Origin: JASFUX01 sp050050115
Lineage (GTDB): Bacteria > Pseudomonadota > Alphaproteobacteria > Caulobacterales > Maricaulaceae
Direction: 5' to 3'
Assembly: GCA_050050115.1 (NCBI GenBank)
Contig: JASFUX010000219.1
Location: forward strand, 1 to 5,952
Length of the DNA stretch: 5,952 nucleotides
A program made the translations under genes and the position numbers. The notes beneath the pieces were generated by a model. That model did no database searches and was not told the DNA's origin. It worked only from the letters and a program-made list of their open reading frames with translations. Position 1 is the first letter of the stretch. The number at the start of each line of letters is the position of its first letter. Shown in pieces: positions 1 to 4,245 of the stretch.

Positions 1-575
1 TGGGCGATCTCATCTTTCTTGAACGCGGCGATCTGGGCGTAGTGATAGACGCCGATCGCGTTCAGCTTCTTTTCGAGCACCGGGCCGACGCCGGAGATCT
101 TCTTGAGATCATCCGCTTCGCCCTCGGGCTTCTTCAAAAACAGCACCGGAAGATCGTCGTCCTTGGCGGGGGCGGCCTTCTTTTCGGGCGCAGCAGCCTT
201 GGTTTCGGCCTTCGCCGGCGCTTCGGCCTTAGCCTTCGTGCTCTTCGCCTTCTTCGGCGCGCCGCCGAGCGCGGTGATGCGCACCACCGTCTCGTGCTGG
301 CGATGGCCCTTCTTGCGGCGATAGTTCTGCCGACGCTTCTTCTTGAAGACGATGATCTTGTCGGCCCGGCGCTGACCGGCGATCTCGCCGTGCACCGCGA
401 CGCCCGCGAGCGTCGGCTCGCCGACCTCGACCTTGTCGCCGTCGACCATCATGAGAACGTCGTTGAAGGACACTGCGTCGCCGGCGTCGCCGACGAGCTT
501 TTCGACGACCACGAGGTCGTCCTCCTTCACGCGAAGCTGCTTGCCGCCCGTCTTGATGACCGCATAGGCGCTCAC
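1..575 (-). CDS. rplU: 50S ribosomal protein L21, extended alphaproteobacterial form (3' end outside window)
   Basis: This encodes large-subunit ribosomal protein L21, which binds 23S rRNA. The visible 191 residues begin with the family hallmark YAVIKTGGKQ (residues 4-13). The L21 fold runs to about residue 104 and includes the basic stretch KKKRRQNYRRKKGHRQ (78-93). A lysine/alanine/glutamate linker follows (about 106-138), then a helix-hairpin-helix-like segment with LKKISGVGPVLEKKLNAIGV (157-176). Bacterial L21 is usually about 100 residues, so the tail is an extension; I recall similar ones in alphaproteobacterial L21. The GTG at 575-573 is the only usable start: an in-frame TAA lies eight codons upstream (599-597), and the nearby ATG is out of frame. 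The Shine-Dalgarno sequence is weak (CGGGA). The gene is truncated by the window edge, not broken. rpmA (L27) would be expected next but is not visible. Confidence 0.95.
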   Translation of the reverse strand, partial: MSAYAVIKTGGKQLRVKEDDLVVVEKLVGDAGDAVSFNDVLMMVDGDKVEVGEPTLAGVAVHGEIAGQRRADKIIVFKKKRRQNYRRKKGHRQHETVVRITALGGAPKKAKSTKAKAEAPAKAETKAAAPEKKAAPAKDDDLPVLFLKKPEGEADDLKKISGVGPVLEKKLNAIGVYHYAQIAAFKKDEIA

Positions 576-634
576 GGCGAATTCCCGACCGCGTCCTTAA
601 CGTTCCGCGCCCGAGTCCCTTTAGTAATAGAGTG

Positions 635-659
635 CGCGCCCGTACTGCCGCCCGGCGCG
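635..659 (-). other. Candidate hairpin in the rplU leader
   Basis: CGCGCC (635-640) and GGCGCG (654-659) form a perfect 6-bp stem with a 13-base loop, about 60 bases before the rplU start. If the promoter proposed at 670-698 is correct, the hairpin lies near the 5' end of the transcript. It could be a leader structure for ribosomal protein autoregulation, but GC-rich DNA gives such stems by chance and no known L21 leader motif was recognised. Confidence 0.25.
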
Positions 660-669
660 AGAGGGCTGG

Positions 670-698
670 TGTATGACCGCAGAAGCGGGCGAAGTCAA
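670..698 (-). promoter_or_regulatory. Candidate sigma-70 type promoter for rplU
   Basis: Read on the minus strand, TTGACT (698-693) matches the -35 consensus at five of six positions. It is followed after exactly 17 bases by CATACA (675-670), a poor -10 element. Transcription would begin near 663, giving a leader of about 88 bases before the GTG at 575. The strong -35 and ideal spacing support it; the weak -10 keeps confidence moderate. Confidence 0.4.
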
Positions 699-741
699 CG
701 CGCTCATGGGGCGGCGCGCGGCCGAATCCGCGAGAGGGCGG

Positions 742-1428
742 TTAGAACCACATCGCGATGGTCGCAAGAAGCGGCAGACGAGGCCCGTCGTTGAACGGCC
801 GCAGGCGCGGATCGGCCGCCGCGGCGAGCATTTCCCGGTCTCCGGCGCTGTCGCCGTAGGCCGCCGCAATCGTCGCGTCCGCGCCGAAGTGCGCCGCGAT
901 CCGGGCGACTTTTTCGGGCCCGCGGCAGTTCTGGCCCTCGATCCGTCCGGTAAGGCGTCCGTTCTCGACCTCGAGCCGCGTGCCGATCAGCGCCGCGCCC
1001 AGCCGGGCCGCCAGCGGCGCAGCGACGATCTCGGGGCAGGCGGTGACGATGGCGACGCGCCAGCCCGCCGCCTTGAGCCGCGCCAGCTCGTCGAGCGCGT
1101 CGGCGCGCAGCAGCCGTGCGCCTGGTCCGTCCCAGAAGGCGGCGGCTTCGGCGTCGACCGCCTCGAGCGCGACGCCGGCGAGATGCCGCGTCGCGAACCG
1201 CTCCTTGAGCCGTCGCCGGTCGAGCGCGCCGGCCAGGTAGGCGGGAAACAACGGCGCAAGCGGCAGCGTCCGCCGCCAGAAATCCATCCGCGTCGTGCGT
1301 TGGCGCAGGAACGTGGTGAAGGCGTCCGCCCAGGTGATCGTGCCGTCGAGGTCGAACGCGGCGAGCGGCGCGACCGTCTCGCCCTCTTCTATAGTGTCCC
1401 CGGGTTCGTCTCGGCTGCCTGCGGTCAT
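742..1428 (-). CDS. HAD-IB family phosphatase-like hydrolase
   Basis: The 228-residue product is a cytosolic HAD-superfamily hydrolase of the IB (SerB-like) subgroup, expected to remove phosphate through an aspartyl-phosphate intermediate. All catalytic motifs are visible: motif I DLDGT at 26-30 (nucleophile Asp26, acid/base Asp28), motif II with Thr129 in VTACPE (128-133), the motif III lysine at Lys173 (GPEKV), and motif IV GDSAGD (192-197), which holds the Mg2+ ligands. A helical cap lies between motifs I and II (about 31-110), as in IB members. There is no signal peptide. The ATG at 1428 is the only plausible start, since no ATG, GTG or TTG lies between it and motif I; its Shine-Dalgarno sequence is poor. 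The stop is TAA (744-742). The substrate cannot be read from sequence. Alphaproteobacterial relatives include CicA of Caulobacter, but I cannot assign that identity. rplU follows in the same direction after 166 bases. Confidence 0.9.
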   Translation of the reverse strand: MTAGSRDEPGDTIEEGETVAPLAAFDLDGTITWADAFTTFLRQRTTRMDFWRRTLPLAPLFPAYLAGALDRRRLKERFATRHLAGVALEAVDAEAAAFWDGPGARLLRADALDELARLKAAGWRVAIVTACPEIVAAPLAARLGAALIGTRLEVENGRLTGRIEGQNCRGPEKVARIAAHFGADATIAAAYGDSAGDREMLAAAADPRLRPFNDGPRLPLLATIAMWF

Positions 1429-1496
1429 GTCGCGGCATACGACGTTCGGCCCGCCGGCGTCGAGCGGGGGCGTTCGACCGGCCGTCCGTTCGGCTC

Positions 1497-1525
1497 TTGC
1501 CGCCGCGCGGGGCCGTCGCTAGGTT
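1497..1525 (+). promoter_or_regulatory. Candidate promoter of tRNA-Ser
   Basis: TTGCCG (1497-1502) and TAGGTT (1520-1525) are separated by 17 bases. The implied start site near 1532 lies about 9 bases before the mature tRNA 5' end, which fits a short stable-RNA precursor. Both hexamers match the sigma-70 consensus only moderately. Position relative to the tRNA is the main support. Confidence 0.45.
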
Positions 1526-1540
1526 CCGCCGTCTTCGTTC

Positions 1541-1630
1541 GGAGAGGTGCCGGAGTGGTCGAACGGGGCGGTCTCGAAAACCGTTGAGCGCGCAAGCGTT
1601 CCGAGGGTTCGAATCCCTCCCTCTCCGCCA
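1541..1630 (+). tRNA. tRNA-Ser (anticodon CGA)
   Basis: This is a complete class II tRNA with an encoded CCA end (1628-1630). The acceptor stem GGAGAGG (1541-1547) pairs fully with CCTCTCC (1620-1626), and G1627 is the discriminator base, as expected for serine. The anticodon loop CTCGAAA (1573-1579) places CGA at 1575-1577, reading the serine codon UCG, common in this GC-rich genome. A long variable arm (GAGCGC/GCGTTC around a GCAA loop, 1586-1601) is the hallmark of serine tRNAs. The T arm is GAGGG-TTCGAAT-CCCTC (1603-1619). It is an isolated single tRNA gene, divergent from the HAD gene. No second copy of its 3' end is present in the window, so there is no sign of an integration event here. 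Confidence 0.97.
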
Positions 1631-1694
1631 CACTTGGCGAACGGCCGGAAACTGGTCTCTCAAGAGCCACGTCGCGATTGCTGACGCGTAAAAT

Positions 1695-1712
1695 GGGCGA
1701 CGTTGCTCGCCT
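1695..1712 (+). terminator. Weak candidate terminator after tRNA-Ser
   Basis: GGGCGA (1695-1700) and TCGCCT (1707-1712) form a 6-bp stem, including one G-T pair, around the loop CGTTGC. It is preceded by AAAAT and followed by a pyrimidine-rich but not continuous T stretch (CCTTGCCTTTCT). It lies 65 bases past the tRNA. The poor T tract makes this tentative. Confidence 0.2.
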
Positions 1713-1764
1713 CCTTGCCTTTCTGAGAAACCATAGACGGCTCCGCGCGAGTTGATCTTGGTCC

Positions 1765-1779
1765 GCGGGTTGTACCCGC
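1765..1779 (+). repeat. Perfect 6-3-6 inverted repeat upstream of the ECF sigma gene
   Basis: GCGGGT (1765-1770) and ACCCGC (1774-1779) are exact reverse complements around TGT. The repeat ends five bases before the candidate -35 element at 1784 and 60 bases before the sigma factor ATG. It could be an operator half-site pair or a small hairpin. No particular regulator is recognised. It sits in the 209-base non-coding stretch between the tRNA and the sigma gene (1631-1839), where I see no gene. Confidence 0.45.
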
Positions 1780-1783
1780 AAGT

Positions 1784-1810
1784 CATCCATTTCCCGTCCG
1801 GCTTCGTATT
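1784..1810 (+). promoter_or_regulatory. Candidate ECF-type promoter of the sigma/anti-sigma operon
   Basis: CATCCA (1784-1789) is followed after 15 bases by CGTATT (1805-1810), which would start a transcript roughly 20-25 bases before the sigma ATG. A related pair, CATCTG-N15-CGTAGC, sits in a similar position before the DUF4198 gene. From memory, the SigK consensus of mycobacteria, whose sigma factor also pairs with an RskA anti-sigma, has CCATCC at -35 and CCGAAT at -10; this site resembles it only partly. Autoregulation is common for ECF factors, but here it is inference. Confidence 0.3.
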
Positions 1811-1839
1811 ACGCGGTCGAGGGGGAGACGGGTGCGCTC

Positions 1840-2394
1840 ATGAACCATATATCGCTTGAGGATTTGCTCGCACGGGTGGCCTTGGCCGACCGGCGAGCAT
1901 TCGATCCGCTTTATACGCGAACGTCTGCGAAACTATTCGGCGTCTGCGTGCGTATCTTGAACGATACTCAAGATGCTGAGGACGCCTTGCACGAAACCTA
2001 CGTTAAGATTTGGCGCAACGCCGATCGATATGCCCGCTCGCGCGCTTCTGCGATCGCCTGGATGTGCGCCATCGCGCGCAATGCGTCCATCGACCGGCTG
2101 AGGGCGCGCAAAGGCGGGCATGACGACATCGACGCCGCCGAGCATGTCGCCGACGAGAGCCCTTCGGCGCTGGCGAACGTGGAGACAGAAGACGACAAGC
2201 GCGTCCTGATGGCGTGCCTTGATACGCTTGAGGACCCGAAGGCCGCGGCGATCCGCGCCGCGTTCCTGTCGGGATTAACGTATGCGGAGTTGGCCGAGCG
2301 CATGAACGCCCCGCTTGGAACGGTCAAGAGCTGGATTCGGCGAGGCCTGCAGCAGCTCAAGAGCTGCCTTGAAGGCGGCGGTGTAGAGAGATGA
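1840..2394 (+). CDS. ECF-family RNA polymerase sigma factor (group IV)
   Basis: The 184-residue product has the two-domain layout of ECF sigma factors, which redirect RNA polymerase to a small regulon. Region 2 spans about residues 21-91: the region 2.2 core is DTQDAEDALHETYVKIWRNADRY (42-64), and the region 2.3/2.4 part ends in WMCAIARNASIDRLRARK (74-91). A charged linker (92-118) joins it to region 4 (about 123-177), whose helix-turn-helix is GLTYAELAERMNAPLGTVKSWIRRGLQQLK (145-174). The ATG at 1840 is preceded by GGGGGAG (1821-1827) at 12 bases, a long but usable spacing. No in-frame alternative upstream is better. The anti-sigma gene overlaps its stop by four bases (ATGA), so the two should be co-translated. 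The RskA-type partner suggests an ECF group related to SigK, but I cannot assign the group number. The target regulon is unknown; the operon itself and DUF4198 are the nearest candidates. Confidence 0.95.
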   Translation: MNHISLEDLLARVALADRRAFDPLYTRTSAKLFGVCVRILNDTQDAEDALHETYVKIWRNADRYARSRASAIAWMCAIARNASIDRLRARKGGHDDIDAAEHVADESPSALANVETEDDKRVLMACLDTLEDPKAAAIRAAFLSGLTYAELAERMNAPLGTVKSWIRRGLQQLKSCLEGGGVER

Positions 2395-3113
2395 CGCAAG
2401 CGAACGATCATTTGTCTCCTGACGACGAGCTCGCCGCGGAATATGTCCTCGGCGTGCAGTCGGCCGCGGACCGACGCTCGGTCGAGCGCCGCATCGAGAC
2501 CGATACGGCTTTCGCCGATCTCGTGGACGCCTGGGTCGTTCGATTGGCGCCGCTCGAGCGCGGGCCCGAGCGCGCGCCGCCGCGGGCGCTCAAGGCGAAG
2601 CTGCAGGCGGCGCTCTTCGGCGCGGCCGCGCCGCGCCAGGGCGGATTCTTCTCCGCGATCGGGGACAGCGTGGCCTTCTGGCGCCTGGTCGCGGGCGCCT
2701 TCATCCTGATCGCCGTCGTGTCGACCGGCTTTGCGCTGCGGGGTCCGCAGAACCTGGAGACGACGCCGCCCTCGCGCCTCGTCGCCGCGCTGCAGCCTTC
2801 GGACGCGCCCGCCGCGCTCATCGCCGACATCGACGCGCAGACCGGCGCGCTGGTGCTGTCGGGCGATCTGCGCGCACTTGTCGATCCGGCGGACCGCGCC
2901 GCCGAGCTGTGGGTCATCGGCGAGGACCAGACCCCGCGCTCGCTCGGCCTCATCGCATTTAGCGGCGAGAGCGCGGTGGCGCCGGCCGGCGACCTCGCCG
3001 CGCTTCTGACGCCCGGCTCGGCGCTGGCGGTCAGCCTCGAGCCGCCGGGCGGCTCGCCGACCGGCTTGCCGACCGGACCGGTGATCGCCGTCGGGGTGAT
3101 CCAGGAGATCTAG
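2391..3113 (+). CDS. RskA-type membrane anti-sigma factor
   Basis: The 240-residue protein is predicted to bind and inhibit the ECF sigma factor encoded just before it. The cytoplasmic N-terminal region (about 1-60) has the anti-sigma pattern LAAEYVLG (14-21), ERRIETDTAFADLVDAWVVRLAPL (32-55). A proline/alanine linker follows, then one membrane segment at about 97-116 (FWRLVAGAFILIAVVSTGFA) and a periplasmic C-terminal domain (about 120-240) with the RskA-domain features AELWVIGEDQTPRSLGLI and LAVSLEPPGGSPTGLPTGPVIAVGVI. The chain has no cysteine, so it is not a zinc-binding ZAS (HxxxCxxC) redox sensor; release probably depends on proteolysis or a conformational signal from the periplasm. The start ATG (2391) overlaps the sigma stop, with AGAG just upstream acting as a weak ribosome site, which points to translational coupling. 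The length is typical of the family. Confidence 0.93.
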   Translation: MTQANDHLSPDDELAAEYVLGVQSAADRRSVERRIETDTAFADLVDAWVVRLAPLERGPERAPPRALKAKLQAALFGAAAPRQGGFFSAIGDSVAFWRLVAGAFILIAVVSTGFALRGPQNLETTPPSRLVAALQPSDAPAALIADIDAQTGALVLSGDLRALVDPADRAAELWVIGEDQTPRSLGLIAFSGESAVAPAGDLAALLTPGSALAVSLEPPGGSPTGLPTGPVIAVGVIQEI

Positions 3114-3144
3114 CTTCGCGCTGCGAGTTCGGCCTGTTGGTGCG

Positions 3145-3171
3145 CATCTGGCGCGCGCCGCACAGCGTAGC
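3145..3171 (+). promoter_or_regulatory. Candidate ECF-type promoter upstream of the DUF4198 gene
   Basis: CATCTG (3145-3150), a 15-base spacer and CGTAGC (3166-3171) repeat the layout seen before the sigma gene. Its distance to the DUF4198 start (36 bases) is close to that at the sigma gene (30 bases). Four of six -35 bases and four of six -10 bases are shared between the two sites. This gap (3114-3206) contains no gene and no convincing terminator, so read-through from the anti-sigma gene is also possible. Confidence 0.22.
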
Positions 3172-3206
3172 TGAAAGCGTTCCGGTGTAAGATCGAGGAG
3201 GCTTTC

Positions 3207-4010
3207 ATGCGCCGCATTGCGACCATCGCCAGTCTCGCCTGCGTGCTCGCCGCGCCGGCTTCGGCGCACGACTTCTGGCTTCAACCGTCCGATTTCAGCA
3301 TCGAAGAGGGCGAGCCCTTCGCCGTGGCGATGTTCATCGGTCACGCCGGCGACGCCGATTTGTGGGGCGCGGCGCGCGAGCGGGTGACTGCTTTCGAGAG
3401 CCTCGGTGTTGGCGGCGTGCAAGATCACAGCGAGCGGCTCGGCGCCTCGGTGTCGTATACGAGCCTGAGCTTCGACGCGCCGGGCGCGCGCTATCTGACG
3501 CTTGAAACCAGCCCGGCCCACAACGAGCTTCCGGCCGACCGCTTCAACGCTTACGCCGACGACGAGGGCCTCACGCCCGCGCTCGCACACCGTCGCGCGA
3601 CGGGCGAGATGGATCGTCCGGGTCGGGAGATCTACAGCCGGCGCGTCAAGTCGCTGGTGCGATCGGGCGACCCGGCCGAAGGCGAGGCGGAGCTGATCAC
3701 CGCGTCGCTCGGCCACCGGCTGGAAGTGGTGCTCGAGGTAGACCCCTACGCGCTCGCCGACGAGGCGCCGCTTCCTGTTCGTGTCGAGTACGAGGGCCGG
3801 CCGCTGCCCGGTGCGCTGATCCATCTCGGCCGGCTCGATCTGGGCGAAGAGGCCGGAACCGTCCCCACCGACGAGGCGGGGTGCGCGCGCCTCGACATCC
3901 CGCACGAGGGCGAATGGGTGCTGAACGTCGTCTGGACGAGCCCGATCGAGGATCATCCGACGGCGGACTTCGACACGACCTTCGCCAGCCTGACCTTCGC
4001 TTTTCGCTAG
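3207..4010 (+). CDS. Secreted DUF4198 domain protein
   Basis: The 267-residue protein belongs to the DUF4198 family, periplasmic proteins that are sometimes annotated as nickel/cobalt-uptake associated; the biochemical role is not established. A Sec signal peptide occupies residues 1-20 (basic MRR, hydrophobic core, AxA site at 18-20), so the mature chain would begin with His21 in HDFWLQPS (21-28), the conserved family opening. Other family traits are a beta-rich body, an Ig-like segment around LEVVLEVDPYALADEAPLPVRVEYEGRPLPGALI (about 177-210), GEWVLNVVW (235-243) and a C-terminal FASLTFAF (259-266). Conserved-looking histidines include H233 in IPHEGEW and H250. The start is secure: AGGAGG (3196-3201) lies 5 bases before the ATG. 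It follows the anti-sigma gene by 93 bases in the same direction, so it may be in the sigma factor's regulon or operon. The window does not show the substrate or metal. Confidence 0.9.
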   Translation: MRRIATIASLACVLAAPASAHDFWLQPSDFSIEEGEPFAVAMFIGHAGDADLWGAARERVTAFESLGVGGVQDHSERLGASVSYTSLSFDAPGARYLTLETSPAHNELPADRFNAYADDEGLTPALAHRRATGEMDRPGREIYSRRVKSLVRSGDPAEGEAELITASLGHRLEVVLEVDPYALADEAPLPVRVEYEGRPLPGALIHLGRLDLGEEAGTVPTDEAGCARLDIPHEGEWVLNVVWTSPIEDHPTADFDTTFASLTFAFR

Positions 4011-4053
4011 GGCTGGCGCCGCCGGCGAGCTGCGATCCGCCAGGCGCGCGAAT

Positions 4054-4062
4054 CTTTCGTTT
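4054..4062 (+). repeat. Upstream copy of CTTTCGTTT
   Basis: CTTTCGTTT occurs exactly here and again at 4178-4186, and as its reverse complement at 4217-4225. A shorter AAACGAA core is at 4196-4202. Four cores in about 170 bases of a GC-rich genome suggest recognition sites for one DNA-binding protein. This copy lies about 190 bases before the receptor start and just after the DUF4198 gene. Confidence 0.4.
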
Positions 4063-4152
4063 GAAAAGTCGCCTGTGCGTTGCGTGGCGCGAATGGCACA
4101 ACTGCGAAAATTCAGTGCAACAGCCCGATTGCAGCGTCTTGCATCACGAAAC

Positions 4153-4236
4153 CCCCGTTCATAAGAGCGTGATGAGACTTTCGTTTATATCAGTAAAACG
4201 AACATAACGATCTCATAAACGAAAGTTCAAACGGGG
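4153..4236 (+). promoter_or_regulatory. Outer inverted repeat that could mask the receptor's Shine-Dalgarno sequence
   Basis: CCCCGTT (4153-4159) is the exact complement of AACGGGG (4230-4236), and the GGGG is part of the receptor's ribosome site GGGGAGG (4233-4239). The pair encloses the 12-bp inverted repeat at 4177-4226. If the transcript starts upstream of 4153, the leader could fold into a long stem that hides the ribosome site. No known riboswitch class was recognised. The RNA role depends on an unmapped start site. Confidence 0.35.
4177..4226 (+). repeat. Perfect 12-bp inverted repeat upstream of the receptor
   Basis: ACTTTCGTTTAT (4177-4188) and ATAAACGAAAGT (4215-4226) are exact reverse complements with a 26-base spacer. 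The right arm ends six bases before the ribosome site. The spacer contains a further AAACGAA (4196-4202). It is most likely a regulator-binding operator over the receptor promoter, or the stem of a leader hairpin. The sequence does not look like a Fur box. Confidence 0.7.
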
Positions 4237-4245
4237 AGGATCTCA

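Larger units (their letters stand above)
4011..4245 (+). promoter_or_regulatory. Non-coding regulatory region before the TonB-dependent receptor
   Basis: No gene is supported in these 235 bases. The first 40 bases are GC-rich with only weak, T-tract-free stems. The DNA then becomes unusually AT-rich: 4171-4230 is 19/60 G+C. The AT-rich part holds repeated AAACGAA/TTCGTTT motifs and nested inverted repeats. Further left, TGCAA (4116-4120) and TTGCA (4129-4133, repeated at 4139-4143) form a small inverted and direct repeat at about one helical turn. A promoter for the receptor must lie here, but no -35/-10 pair is convincing; the best -10-like string is CATAAC (4203-4208). Confidence 0.6.

Noticed and set aside
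717..732. CGCGG/CCGCG stem after the HAD stop
   Set aside because: It is only 5 bp in GC-rich DNA with no T tract on the minus strand, so it is not a credible terminator.
1647..1673. GGAAAC-N17-CGTC resembling an EcfG-type stress promoter
   Set aside because: The -35 has an extra A relative to GGAAC, the -10 is imperfect, and it would leave a leader of about 160 bases just past the tRNA. The pair nearer the sigma gene is better placed.
704..1786. Minus-strand open frame of 360 codons overlapping the HAD gene and the tRNA
   Set aside because: Its translation is Arg-rich, crosses the tRNA, and lies in a different frame from the HAD catalytic motifs.
1425..1790. Minus-strand open frame of 121 codons containing AEREGFEPSERLRAQ
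   Set aside because: It is the reverse translation of the tRNA-Ser gene, a well-known false protein (EREGFEPS) in automatic annotations. It has no family support and overlaps the HAD start region.
1998..3956. Very long minus-strand open frame (652 codons) opposite the sigma, anti-sigma and DUF4198 genes
   Set aside because: GC-rich codon use leaves antisense frames open. Its product is low-complexity and Arg/Ala-rich with no recognisable domain, while the plus-strand genes have clear family signatures.
4012..4030. Possible terminator after the DUF4198 gene (GCT-GG-CGCC-GCC-GGCG-AGC)
   Set aside because: The stem is short, bulged and lacks any following T tract.
4095..4107. Possible sigma-54 promoter (TGGCAC followed by TGC)
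   Set aside because: The GC element lies about three bases too close to the GG element for the strict -24/-12 spacing, and no TTGC follows.
4011..4245. Known riboswitch (for example cobalamin) before the receptor
   Set aside because: No B12-box-like or other conserved riboswitch core was seen, and the region is short for a cobalamin element.
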